Shown one piece after another: positions 1 to 8,152 of a stretch of 64,000 nt of DNA. The stretch covers positions 4,464,001 to 4,528,000 of the forward strand of contig NZ_CP054932.1 of the NCBI RefSeq assembly GCF_013364275.1. The letters run 5' to 3'. The DNA comes from Actinomadura sp. NAK00032 (lineage in GTDB: Bacteria; Actinomycetota; Actinomycetes; Streptosporangiales; Streptosporangiaceae). Under the pieces are notes generated by a model. The model did not search any database. It had not been told where the DNA came from and worked only from the letters and a program-made list of their open reading frames with translations. The first letter of the stretch is position 1. Each line of letters starts with the position of its first letter. Made by a program: the position numbers and the translations under genes.

Positions 1-378
1 GCGCCGCGGCCGGCCACCGGCGCCGCCGACAGCGGCGTGTCGGAGATCCTCGCCGTGGGCGGCCACCGGTTCCTGGCGCTGGAGCGGTCCTGGCTCGAGG
101 GCGTCGGCTACAAGGTCCGGCTGTACGAGTTCGACGTGCGGGGCGCCACCGACGTGCTGCGCCGCGACTCCCTCGCCGAGGGCGCGCCGTTCCGCCCGGT
201 GCGCAAGCGGTTCGTCGCCGACCTCGGCGCGTTCGCGTCCCCGGCGCAGAACCTGGAGGCGCTGGCGTGGGGGCCGCGGCTGAGGTCGGGGGAGTGCACC
301 CTGATCGCCGCCTCCGACGACAACTTCGACCGGCAGGAGATCACCGAGTTCCTGGCGTTCGCCGTCCGGGGCTGCTGA
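1..378 (+). CDS. Phytase-like esterase, C-terminal part (partial)
   Basis: The frame is open from the first base of the window, so the gene is truncated at its 5' side by the window edge; a GTG at 37 is an internal Val rather than a start. The 125 visible residues include the motifs GGHRFLALERSW and NLEALAWGP and end with ASDDNFD and EITEFLAF, which are typical of the C-terminal blades of the esterase-like activity of phytase family (a beta-propeller, usually secreted or cell-surface). Function cannot be narrowed beyond that. It converges on the sigma factor gene and shares a hairpin terminator with it. Confidence 0.7.
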   Translation, partial: APRPATGAADSGVSEILAVGGHRFLALERSWLEGVGYKVRLYEFDVRGATDVLRRDSLAEGAPFRPVRKRFVADLGAFASPAQNLEALAWGPRLRSGECTLIAASDDNFDRQEITEFLAFAVRGC

Positions 379-391
379 CCCCGGACAGGCG

Positions 392-425
392 AGGGCCCGC
401 CGGACGGTGCGGTCCGGCGGGCCCT
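392..425. terminator. Bidirectional hairpin terminator
   Basis: A perfect 14-bp inverted repeat (392-405 and 412-425) with a 6-nt loop lies between the convergent phytase-like gene and the sigma factor gene. There is no T-tract, as is usual in high-GC actinomycetes. Confidence 0.7.
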
Positions 426-446
426 GCGCGCCCGTGCGGGGACGGG

Positions 447-1820
447 TCAGACGGCGAAGTCCAGCAGCGGGCGGGCGTTGCTGGGGTGCCGCAGCTTCGA
501 CAGCGACTCCTTCTCCAGCTGGCGGATCCGCTCGCGGGTCAGCCCGAGGGCCTTGCCGATCTCGTCCAGGGTGCGCGGCGTCCCGTCGTACAGCCCGAAC
601 CGCATCGCCATGATCTTGGCTTCGCGCGGGGACAGGATGTCCAGGGTGCGGCGCAGCTGGTCGGCCATGAGCTGCCGGTCGACCAGTTCCGACGCCTCGG
701 GGCTGTCGGTGTCCTCGATGAGGTCGCCGATGCGGGTCTCGCCGTCCTCGCCGATCGTGGAGTCCAGGCTGATCGGCTGGCGGCTGGTGCGCAGCAGCTC
801 GCGGACCTGCTCGGGGCTCTTGTCCAGCTCGGCGGCGAGCTCCTCCGGGGTGGGCTCGCGGCCGAGCCGCTGGTGCATGTCGCGCTCGACGCGGCTCAGC
901 TTGCTGAGCATCTCCAGCACGTGCACGGGCAGCCGGATGGTGCGGGCCGAGTCGGCGAAGCCGCGCTGGATGGCCTGCCGGATCCACCACATCGCGTAGG
1001 TGGAGAACTTGTAGCCCTTGGAGTAGTCGAACTTCTCCACGGCGCGGATCAGGCCGAGGTTGCCCTCCTGGACGACGTCCAGCAGCGACAGGCCGCGGTC
1101 GGAGTACTTCTTGGCGACCGACACCACGAGCCGGAGGTTGGCCTCCAGCATGTGGGCCTTGGCGCGGCGGCCGTCGGCGGCGACCCACTCCAGGTCGGCG
1201 CGCACGCCGGGGGAGAGGTTCTCGGTCTCCAGCTTGTGCTCGGCGTAGAGCCCGGCCTCGATGCGCTTGGCGAGGTCGACCTCCTGCTCGGCGGTGAGCA
1301 GCTGGCGGCGCCCGATGGCCTTGAGGTAGGTGTGGACGGAGTCGCCCATGGTGGTGGACTGGTCGTCCAGGTCGGCCCCGGTGTCGGCCTCGGCCTCGGC
1401 GGTGGTGACCTCGAACCCCCCGTCGGCGGGGGCGTCCTTGGCGTCCGCGGGGCCCGCGGGGCCCGCTGCGTCCGGGGTGTCCGCGCCGGCCTTGGCGCCC
1501 TTGCGCGCGGGCTTGGCGGCCTTGCGGGGGGTGCGCTTGTTCGCGGGCCCGGCGGCCGCCTGGGCGGTCTCCCCGCCGTCGTGGTCGGCGGCCGCGGCGA
1601 GCTTGCGCACGGTGTCGGCCTCGCCGGCCAGGCTGATGCCGGCCTCGGACAGCTCGCGCAGGATGGAACGGCCCTGGGCCGGGCTGATCCCGGCGGCCTC
1701 GAAGGCCCCCCGCACCTCGTCGAGCGAGAGGCGCCCTTGGGCGCGGCCCCGCTTGAGGAGGTCGTTGAGCGCGGGGCCCGCCGACTCCGTGAGCGGGGTC
1801 TCGACGGCGCTTCGCGGCAT
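447..1820 (-). CDS. RNA polymerase sigma factor, RpoD/HrdB family
   Basis: 457-aa sigma-70 protein that directs core RNA polymerase to promoters. The N-terminus has a region 1.1-like helical segment (LNDLLKRGRAQGRLSLDEVR) and then a Lys/Ala/Pro-rich linker. Regions 2.1-2.4 follow, with GLIRAVEKFDYSKGYKFST and YAMWWIRQAIQR. Region 3 contains PVHVLEML, and region 4.2 holds the helix-turn-helix ALGLTRERIRQLEKE. The start is the ATG at 1820, preceded by GGGAGGGGGG; an open extension upstream lacks a ribosome binding site. The C-terminus (PLLDFAV) differs from the usual DYLD ending of the primary HrdB/SigA, so this may be an HrdB paralogue (group 2) rather than the housekeeping factor. The upstream ECF-type promoter supports that reading. 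Confidence 0.9.
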   Translation of the reverse strand: MPRSAVETPLTESAGPALNDLLKRGRAQGRLSLDEVRGAFEAAGISPAQGRSILRELSEAGISLAGEADTVRKLAAAADHDGGETAQAAAGPANKRTPRKAAKPARKGAKAGADTPDAAGPAGPADAKDAPADGGFEVTTAEAEADTGADLDDQSTTMGDSVHTYLKAIGRRQLLTAEQEVDLAKRIEAGLYAEHKLETENLSPGVRADLEWVAADGRRAKAHMLEANLRLVVSVAKKYSDRGLSLLDVVQEGNLGLIRAVEKFDYSKGYKFSTYAMWWIRQAIQRGFADSARTIRLPVHVLEMLSKLSRVERDMHQRLGREPTPEELAAELDKSPEQVRELLRTSRQPISLDSTIGEDGETRIGDLIEDTDSPEASELVDRQLMADQLRRTLDILSPREAKIMAMRFGLYDGTPRTLDEIGKALGLTRERIRQLEKESLSKLRHPSNARPLLDFAV

Positions 1821-1893
1821 GGGGACACCCCCCTCCCTTCGGTGTGAGTGCGGCGCGGATTGTGTGTTCGCTGGTGGCGCACGCACTTAACGG

Positions 1894-1921
1894 AACGTCG
1901 CACGGCCGGGTCATTGTTCCC
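1894..1921 (-). promoter_or_regulatory. ECF-type (SigH/SigR/SigE-like) promoter of the sigma gene
   Basis: On the minus strand GGGAACA is followed 17 nt later by CGTT. This matches the GGGAACA-N16/17-CGTT consensus of actinobacterial redox/heat ECF factors (SigH of mycobacteria, SigR of Streptomyces). It would start transcription about 65 nt before the sigma factor ATG. Inference from spacing and consensus only. Confidence 0.45.
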
Positions 1922-2084
1922 AGGGCCGCGGGACGACGGCCCGTCCCCGGGGATCGCGGAGGAACGATCCAGAACGAACTGGTGCCCGGAATGGGTGGGT
2001 TCACACGATTTCGCGCTGCCTGACCTGAACCGATATCACCTTACTGCGTAAAGGCGCCGGGCCGCGGCGACGTGACGAAGGCCA

Positions 2085-3089
2085 CTACCCGTCCGACTCC
2101 TTCGGACGCAGGCTCCGACCGTAGCGCGCGATGACCCGTTCCCGCAGGTCAGGATCGTCGCGGGGGACCGGTTCGAGGAAGACCTCGTTGATCTCCTCGT
2201 GCGCCTCGCGCAGCTCGCGCGCCATCCGTACGCAGGCGCGCTCGATGTCGCCCGAGCCGGCGGACTCGGCGAAGTCCAACCGGGCGCAGACGAGGACCTG
2301 GTCCGCGCCGAACGTGACGGTGATGATGTCGACGACCCAGTCGACCTCGGGCGCCGCGGCGAGCCGCTCGCGCACGTCGGCGACGATCCGCGGGTCGGCC
2401 TGGGTACCGGTGAGCAGGTTGACGTTGATCCGGCCGAGGACGAGCGCGACGGCGGTGAGCAGCACGCCGATGAGCAGCGACCCGGCCGCGTCCCAGGCCG
2501 CCGAGCCGGTCAGCTGGTGCATGCCGAGGCCGCCGAAGGCGATGAGGACGCCGATGAGGGCGGCCGAGTCCTCCAGCAGCACGCTGACCGAGGTGGGCTC
2601 GTCGGTCCGGCGGATGTAGGCGATCAGGGGCAGCCGCTCCGCGCGCGCCGCGTCCCGGACCTGCCGGGCGGCCTGCTGCCAGGAGACCGCCTCCAGCACG
2701 AACGCCACCCCGAGGACGGCGTAGGCGATGGCGGGGGAGGACTCCTCGGCGCCCTCGCCGGAGTGGCCGGTGAGCCGCTGGACGCCCTGGTAGAAGGAGA
2801 ACAGCGCGCCCATCCCGAAGATCGCCACGGCGACCAGCAGCGTCCAGATGTAGCGCTCCTTGCCGTACCCGAGCGGGTGCCGGCGGTCGGCGGGGCGGCC
2901 GCTGCGGCGCAGCCCGACCAGCAGCAGCACCTCGTTGAAGGTGTCGGCGACCGAGTGCGCGGTCTCGGCGGCCATCGACGCCGAGCCGGTGGCCAGCGCC
3001 GCGAAGCCCTTGGCGACGGCGATGCCGAGGTTGGCGCCGAACGCGAGCAGCACGGTGAGGGTGCTCTCGTCCCCCTTGCCCTCGGCCAT
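2085..3089 (-). CDS. Cation diffusion facilitator (CDF) family transporter
   Basis: 334-aa polytopic membrane protein of the CDF family, which exports divalent metals such as Zn2+ or Mn2+ in exchange for protons. The transmembrane domain spans roughly residues 10-215 and carries the metal-site signature HSVAD (His45, Asp49) in helix 2 and a second acidic pair, LLEDSAAL, in helix 5. A cytoplasmic ferredoxin-like domain follows (VDIITVTFGADQVLV). The ATG at 3089 is chosen because GGAGAGGAGG sits directly before it; an earlier in-frame ATG at 3122 has no site. The metal cannot be told from sequence. It is followed on the same strand by the sigma factor gene after about 260 bp. Confidence 0.88.
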   Translation of the reverse strand: MAEGKGDESTLTVLLAFGANLGIAVAKGFAALATGSASMAAETAHSVADTFNEVLLLVGLRRSGRPADRRHPLGYGKERYIWTLLVAVAIFGMGALFSFYQGVQRLTGHSGEGAEESSPAIAYAVLGVAFVLEAVSWQQAARQVRDAARAERLPLIAYIRRTDEPTSVSVLLEDSAALIGVLIAFGGLGMHQLTGSAAWDAAGSLLIGVLLTAVALVLGRINVNLLTGTQADPRIVADVRERLAAAPEVDWVVDIITVTFGADQVLVCARLDFAESAGSGDIERACVRMARELREAHEEINEVFLEPVPRDDPDLRERVIARYGRSLRPKESDG

Positions 3090-3143
3090 GGTCCTCCTCT
3101 CCCCGCTTGATCGCCGGGTCATGCGCGGGAGGGCGGGCGCGGA

Positions 3144-4319
3144 TCAGCGGGCGGGGTGTCCGGCCGGGGCGCGCAGGCGGGCGCGGTCGGGCTTGCCGGA
3201 CGCCAGCAGCGGGATCGCGTCCACCAGCTCCAGCTCGCGGGGGGCGGCGAAGGCCGGCATCGTCTCCCGGACGAGGGCCCGCAGGTCCGCCAGCTCCGGC
3301 ACGGCCGGCGCGGCGGGGACGACCACGGCCGTGACGCGCTCGCCCCACTCGGGGTCGGGCCGGCCGACCACGACGACGTCGCGGACCGCCGGGTGCCGCG
3401 ACAGCGCGGCGGCGACCTCGCCGGCGACGACCTTCTCCCCGCCGGTGTTGATCAGGTCGTCGATGCGGCCCCGGACGCGGAGCCGGCCGCCCTCCAGGGC
3501 GCCGAGGTCCTGGGTGACGAACCAGTCGCCGTCCCGCGCCGCGGCGGTCAGGTCGGGCCGCAGCCGGTAGCCGGAGAACAGCGACGGCCCCGCCAGCCGG
3601 ATCCGGCCGCCGTCGCCGAGCGCGACGCGCACGCCGTCCAGCGGGGCGCCGTCGTAGACGCAGCCGCCGCAGGTCTCGCTCATCCCGTAGGTGGTGAAGA
3701 CCCGGGCGCCGCGCTCGCGGGCCTCGTCGAGCAGGCCGGGCGCGGCGGCGGCGCCGCCGAGCACGACCGCGCCGAGCCGGGACAGGTCGGCGCCGGTGTC
3801 CAGCACGCGGCGCAGCTGGGTGGGGACGAGCGAGACGTGGAAGCCGTCGGCCTTGGCGACGGCGGCGGCGTCGAAGCGCGGCGCGATGACCGGGCCGGTG
3901 CCGGCGACCAGGGACCGGACGAGCACCTGCACGCCGGAGATGTGGCTGGTCGGCACGCAGCACAGCCACCGGTCGCCGGGCGCGGCGCCGATGCGGGCGA
4001 GGGTGCCGGCGGCGGAGTGCCGCAGCGCGTCCGCCGTCAGCTCGACGAACTTCGGGGCCCCGGTGGAGCCGGACGTGGCGATCAGCACGGCGGTGCCGGG
4101 GCCGACGGGCGCGCGGCCGGCGCCGGGGGAGTGCGGGACCAGGCCGTCCGGCGTGTCGACCGCGTCGGGCGCCAGCGCGTCCAGCAGGCTGCTGAGCGCC
4201 GGTTCGGGCAGGCCGGTGGGGAGCGGGCAGAGCGCGGGGCCGCCGTCGAGCGCGTCGGCGAGGGCCCGCAGCAGCCGGGGGCCGGGCGGCAGGACGGCGG
4301 CGTGCAGCGGGCGATCCAT
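3144..4319 (-). CDS. menE: o-Succinylbenzoate--CoA ligase
   Basis: 391-aa ANL-superfamily acyl-CoA synthetase that activates o-succinylbenzoate to its CoA thioester in menaquinone synthesis. Visible motifs are the AMP-binding loop IATSGSTGAPK, the core motif YGMSETCGG, the late motif TQDLGALEGGRLRVRGRIDD and NTGGEKVVAGEV, with the adenylation lysine in the C-terminal LASGKPDR. The protein is short for the superfamily, as MenE of actinomycetes is. It is divergent from menB across a 111-bp control region. The ATG at 4319 follows a -10-like TACGCT by 9 nt, so the transcript is nearly leaderless. A TTG further upstream lies in the -35 and was not used. Confidence 0.93.
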   Translation of the reverse strand: MDRPLHAAVLPPGPRLLRALADALDGGPALCPLPTGLPEPALSSLLDALAPDAVDTPDGLVPHSPGAGRAPVGPGTAVLIATSGSTGAPKFVELTADALRHSAAGTLARIGAAPGDRWLCCVPTSHISGVQVLVRSLVAGTGPVIAPRFDAAAVAKADGFHVSLVPTQLRRVLDTGADLSRLGAVVLGGAAAAPGLLDEARERGARVFTTYGMSETCGGCVYDGAPLDGVRVALGDGGRIRLAGPSLFSGYRLRPDLTAAARDGDWFVTQDLGALEGGRLRVRGRIDDLINTGGEKVVAGEVAAALSRHPAVRDVVVVGRPDPEWGERVTAVVVPAAPAVPELADLRALVRETMPAFAAPRELELVDAIPLLASGKPDRARLRAPAGHPAR

Positions 4320-4328
4320 GATCTCATC

Positions 4329-4358
4329 AGCGTAGACGACCCCGCTGAACGCGTTCAA
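4329..4358 (-). promoter_or_regulatory. menE promoter with palindromic operator
   Basis: On the minus strand a -35 TTGAAC (4353-4358) is separated by 18 nt from TACGCT (4329-4334). The -35 is part of the palindrome TGAACGCGTTCA (4346-4357). The same GTTTGAAC-nn-GTTCA element covers the -35 of menF about 11.5 kb away, so this is a candidate binding site for a menaquinone regulator that could also act on divergent menB. Confidence 0.55.
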
Positions 4359-4430
4359 ACGCCGAGCGGGTTGAATGGGTCACCGGCCGCCCGCCCCCCG
4401 GCGGCGCGGGCGCTTCACAGAGGGGAACAC

Positions 4431-5330
4431 ATGGTCTCGGAGCTGTTCGACGCGGACGCGTGGAAAGAGGTCGAGGGGTTCGGCTTCACCGACATCACCT
4501 ACCACCGCGCCGTCGGCCACGGCACGGTGCGGGTGGCGTTCGACCGGCCGGACGTGCGCAACGCGTTCCGCCCCCACACGGTGGACGAGCTGTACCGGGC
4601 GCTGGACCACGCGCGGATGTCCAGCGACATCGGCTGCGTGCTGCTGACCGGGAACGGGCCCTCGCCCAAGGACGGCGGCTGGGCCTTCTGCTCCGGGGGC
4701 GACCAGCGCATCCGCGGCAAGGACGGCTACAAGTACGCCGAGGGCGAGACGTCCGACACGATCGACCCGGCGCGGGCGGGGCGGCTGCACATCCTGGAGG
4801 TGCAGCGGCTGATCCGGATGATGGGCAAGGTCGTCATCTGCGTGGTGCCGGGCTGGGCGGCGGGCGGCGGGCACAGCCTGCACGTGGTGTGCGACCTCAC
4901 CCTCGCCAGCCGCGAGCACGCCCGCTTCAAGCAGACCGACGCGGACGTGGCGAGCTTCGACGGCGGGTTCGGGTCGGCGTACCTGGCGCGGCAGGTCGGC
5001 CAGAAGTTCGCCCGCGAGATCTTCTTCCTCGGCGACACCTACGACGCCGAGGCCGCGCACCGGATGGGCATGGTCAACGCCGTCGTCCCGCACGCCGAGC
5101 TGGAGGCGACGGCGCTGGAGTGGGCGCGCAAGGTCAACGGCAAGAGCCCGACCGCGCAGCGGATGCTGAAGTTCGCGTTCAACCTGGTCGACGACGGGCT
5201 GGTCGGGCAGCAGGTGTTCGCGGGCGAGGCGACGCGGCTGGCCTACGGCACCGGCGAGGCCGCCGAGGGGCGGGACTCGTTCCTGGAGAAGCGCGACCCC
5301 GATTGGTCGCGTTTCCCGTGGTACTACTAA
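4431..5330 (+). CDS. menB: 1,4-Dihydroxy-2-naphthoyl-CoA synthase
   Basis: 299-aa crotonase-fold enzyme that closes the ring of o-succinylbenzoyl-CoA to give 1,4-dihydroxy-2-naphthoyl-CoA. The family signatures are clear: the oxyanion-hole stretch FCSGGDQ (86-91 region), the long flexible loop RIRGKDGYKYAEG, PGWAAGGGHSLHV, and the active-site segment ASFDGGFGSAYLARQVG. The C-terminal PDWSRFPWYY is characteristic of MenB. AGAGGGGAA precedes the ATG. It heads menB-menC-menD on the plus strand; menC starts 75 nt downstream and menD overlaps menC, so co-transcription is likely. Confidence 0.96.
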   Translation: MVSELFDADAWKEVEGFGFTDITYHRAVGHGTVRVAFDRPDVRNAFRPHTVDELYRALDHARMSSDIGCVLLTGNGPSPKDGGWAFCSGGDQRIRGKDGYKYAEGETSDTIDPARAGRLHILEVQRLIRMMGKVVICVVPGWAAGGGHSLHVVCDLTLASREHARFKQTDADVASFDGGFGSAYLARQVGQKFAREIFFLGDTYDAEAAHRMGMVNAVVPHAELEATALEWARKVNGKSPTAQRMLKFAFNLVDDGLVGQQVFAGEATRLAYGTGEAAEGRDSFLEKRDPDWSRFPWYY

Positions 5331-5405
5331 GGGTCCGAACGCACGGTGTGCTCCGGAATACCGTGATTCGGCGGGCAGATCATCGGCAGGTCAGGGGGTC
5401 GGCGG

Positions 5406-6356
5406 GTGCGGGTGTACTCCATCCCGATGCGGACGCGGTTCCGCGGTGTGACGCGGCGGGAGGGCGTCCTGATCGAGGGCCCCGCCGGCTGGGGGGAGTT
5501 CTCGCCGTTCGCCGAGTACGGCCCGGCCGAGTGCGCCCGCTGGCTGGCCGCCGCCCGGGAGGCCGCGTTCGAGGGCTGGCCGGCGCCCGTCCGCGACCGG
5601 ATCCCGGTGAACGCGACGATCCCGGCGGTCGGGCCTGAGCGCGCGTTCGCGATGACCAAGGAGTCCGGCTGCCGGACGGCGAAGGTGAAGGTCGCCGAGC
5701 GCGGCCAGAGCGACGCCGACGACATGGCGCGGGTCGAGGCCGTCCGGGACGCCATCGGGCCGGACGGCCGCGTCCGGATCGATGTGAACGGCGGCTGGGA
5801 CGTCGACCGCGCGGCCCGGATGATCCGGGCGCTGGACCGGTGGGAGCTGGAGTACGCCGAGCAGCCGTGCGCGACGCTGGAGGAGCTGGCGCGGGTGCGG
5901 CTGCGGGTGGACGTGCCGATCGCGGCGGACGAGTCGATCCGCCGCGCCGAGGACCCGCTGAAGGTCCGCGCGGCGGGTGCCGCGGACGTGGCGGTGCTGA
6001 AGGTGCAGCCGCTCGGCGGGGTCGCGGCGGCGCTGCGGGTCGCGGAGGCGTGCGGGCTGCCGGTGGTGGTGTCGAGCGCGGTGGAGACGTCGGTGGGCCT
6101 GGCGGCGGGGGCGGCGCTGGCCGCGGCGCTGCCGGAGCTGCGGTACGCGTGCGGCCTCGGGACGCTGTCGCTGCTGGAGGGCGATGTCGTCGCCGACCCG
6201 CTGCGGCCGGTGGCGGGGGAGATCGAGGTGCGGCGGCCGGTGGTGGACGGTGAGGCGCTGGCCCGGTGGGCGGGCCCGGAGGCCGCGTGGCGCGACCGGG
6301 CGCTGGCCGCGCAGGAGCATATGGGCGGCCCGGCGGTGATCGGGGCGGCGCCGTGA
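5406..6356 (+). CDS. menC: o-Succinylbenzoate synthase
   Basis: 316-aa enolase-superfamily dehydratase that converts SHCHC to o-succinylbenzoate. The catalytic set is visible: KVK (Lys93, Lys95), metal ligands DVN (Asp126), AEQP (Glu152) and ADES (Asp175), and the second base LKVQP (Lys199). The GTG at 5406 begins VRVYSIPMRTRFRG, a normal MenC N-terminus, with AGGGGGTC at a suitable distance. Its stop overlaps the menD start by 4 nt (GTGA), implying translational coupling. Confidence 0.93.
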   Translation: MRVYSIPMRTRFRGVTRREGVLIEGPAGWGEFSPFAEYGPAECARWLAAAREAAFEGWPAPVRDRIPVNATIPAVGPERAFAMTKESGCRTAKVKVAERGQSDADDMARVEAVRDAIGPDGRVRIDVNGGWDVDRAARMIRALDRWELEYAEQPCATLEELARVRLRVDVPIAADESIRRAEDPLKVRAAGAADVAVLKVQPLGGVAAALRVAEACGLPVVVSSAVETSVGLAAGAALAAALPELRYACGLGTLSLLEGDVVADPLRPVAGEIEVRRPVVDGEALARWAGPEAAWRDRALAAQEHMGGPAVIGAAP

Positions 6357-8020
6357 ACCCGGCGACCGCGCTGGCGGCGGTGCTGGTCGACGAGCTGCTG
6401 CGCTGCGGGATGACCGACGCGGTGCTGGCGCCGGGGTCGCGGTCGGCGCCGCTGGCGCTGGCGCTGCAGGCGGCCGAGGAGGCCGACCGGGTCCGGCTGC
6501 ACGTGCGGATCGACGAGCGGTCGGCGTCGTTCCTCGGGCTGGGCCTGGCGAAGCGGTCGGGACGTCCGGTGGCGCTGGTGTGCACGTCGGGGACGGCGGC
6601 GGCGAACTTCCATCCGGCGGTGATCGAGGCGCACGAGTCCGGCGTCCCGCTGATCGTGATCACCGCGGACCGTCCGCCGGAGCTGCGCGACACGGGCGCG
6701 AACCAGACGGTCGACCAGGTGAAGCTGTACGGGACGGCGGCGCGGTGGAGCACCGAGGTCGGGGTGCCGGAGAACCGCCCGGGGATGGTGGCGTACTGGC
6801 GGTCGCTGGTGAGCCGCGCGTGGGGGGTGGCGCAGGCGCCGTCGCCGGGGCCGGTGCACCTGAACGCGGCGTTCCGGGAGCCGCTGATCCCCGACGGGGA
6901 CGAGTCGTGGTGCGAGCCCCTCGACGGCGACGCGACGGGCGCGTGGACGAAGGTGCGCGCGGCGACGCCGGGCTCGGTGCTGCACGTCCCGCCGACGCGG
7001 CGCGGGGTCCTGGTGGTGGGCGACGGCGCGGTGAACGTCAAGCGGTACGTGGCGGCGGCGTCGATGGCCGGCTGGCCGGTCCTCGCGGAGCCGAACGGCA
7101 ACGCCCGGTACGGCGACCACGCGCTGTCGTCGCACCATTTCCTGCTGGGCGTGCCGGAGTTCGTGGAGCGGCACCGCCCGGAGGTGGTGGTGACGCTGGG
7201 CAAGCCGGGGCTGTCGCGGCCGCTGCTGGCGCTGCTGCGGCGGGCGGAGGAGCACATCGTGCTGGCGCCGGACCTGTCGCACTGGCCGGACCCGGTCCGG
7301 TCGGCGACGCAGGTGGCGCCGGAGGTGGAGATCCCGGTGGTGTCGGGCGACGACGCCTGGCTGAAGTCGTGGCGGACCGCGGACCTGGCGGCCGCGGCGG
7401 CGGTGGACGCGGTGCTGGACGCGGTGCCTGAGGTGACCGAGCCGCGGCTGGCCCGCGACCTGGTGGCGGGGCTGCCGGGCGGGTCGCTGCTGTTCACGGC
7501 GGCGAGCATGCCGATCCGGGACCTGGACCAGGTGATGCGGCCGCGCCGCGGGATCCGGATCATGGCGAGCCGGGGGGCGAGCGGCATCGACGGGCTGGTG
7601 TCGACGGCGATCGGGGCGGCGCTGGCGCACAGCGGCCGGTCCTACGCGCTGCTGGGCGATCTGGCGTTCCTGCACGACCAGAACGGGCTGGTCATCGGCC
7701 CGTACGACCGGCGCCCCGACCTGGCGGTCGTGGTGGTGAACAACCAGGGCGGCGGGATCTTCTCGCTGCTGCCGCAGGCGGCGTTGCGCGGCCCGTTCGA
7801 GCGGGTCTTCGGTACCCCGCACCAGGTGGACGTGAGCGCGGTGGCGGCGGCGCACGGTGTCCCGTACCGGCGGCTGGAGGCGGCGGCCGACCTGCCGAAG
7901 GCGCTGACGGGGGAGGGGCTGCGGATCGTGGAGGCCCGCACCGACAGGGACGCGAACGCCGCGCTGCACGCGGAGATGCGCAAGGCGGCGCAGGAGGCCG
8001 TGCGCGCGGCGCTGGCCTGA
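6353..8020 (+). CDS. menD: SEPHCHC synthase (MenD)
   Basis: 555-aa thiamine-diphosphate enzyme that joins 2-oxoglutarate and isochorismate, the first committed step of menaquinone synthesis. The N-terminal PYR-type domain has the LAPGSRSAPLALAL and RIDERSASFLGLGLAK signatures and the loop VCTSGTAAANFHPAV. The C-terminal domain has SRGASGIDGLVSTAIG and the ThDP motif beginning GDLAFLHDQNGL and ending about 30 residues later in VVNNQGGGIF. The start is the GTG that overlaps the menC stop; an open extension inside menC is not used. It is the last gene of menB-C-D, and isochorismate would come from MenF encoded at 14.6-15.9 kb. Confidence 0.95.
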   Translation: MNPATALAAVLVDELLRCGMTDAVLAPGSRSAPLALALQAAEEADRVRLHVRIDERSASFLGLGLAKRSGRPVALVCTSGTAAANFHPAVIEAHESGVPLIVITADRPPELRDTGANQTVDQVKLYGTAARWSTEVGVPENRPGMVAYWRSLVSRAWGVAQAPSPGPVHLNAAFREPLIPDGDESWCEPLDGDATGAWTKVRAATPGSVLHVPPTRRGVLVVGDGAVNVKRYVAAASMAGWPVLAEPNGNARYGDHALSSHHFLLGVPEFVERHRPEVVVTLGKPGLSRPLLALLRRAEEHIVLAPDLSHWPDPVRSATQVAPEVEIPVVSGDDAWLKSWRTADLAAAAAVDAVLDAVPEVTEPRLARDLVAGLPGGSLLFTAASMPIRDLDQVMRPRRGIRIMASRGASGIDGLVSTAIGAALAHSGRSYALLGDLAFLHDQNGLVIGPYDRRPDLAVVVVNNQGGGIFSLLPQAALRGPFERVFGTPHQVDVSAVAAAHGVPYRRLEAAADLPKALTGEGLRIVEARTDRDANAALHAEMRKAAQEAVRAALA

Positions 8021-8097
8021 CCTGGAAAGACCCGGCCGACCCGGCCATGCCTGTCGGGCCGTCCGGTATTGAACTTACAACGTAAAGGCGCCCGGCA

Positions 8098-8111
8098 GGT
8101 TGCATGCAACC
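8098..8111. promoter_or_regulatory. 14-bp perfect palindrome in a convergent intergenic region
   Basis: GGTTGCATGCAACC is a perfect palindrome between the ends of menD and the phosphatase gene. It looks like a dimeric regulator site, but neither neighbour starts here, so its role is unknown. Confidence 0.35.
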
Positions 8112-8152
8112 CCCAACTCAAAAGACAACCTTCTCCGAAGGGGAAGCCGGGC

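Noticed and set aside
267..1847. Long open frame on the plus strand opposite the sigma factor gene
   Set aside because: It has the Gly/Ala/Arg-rich composition of an antisense frame in high-GC DNA, and the minus strand encodes a clear sigma factor.
4320..4358. TTG start extending MenE by 13 codons
   Set aside because: The TTG is part of the -35/operator palindrome, and MenE homologues begin near the ATG at 4319.
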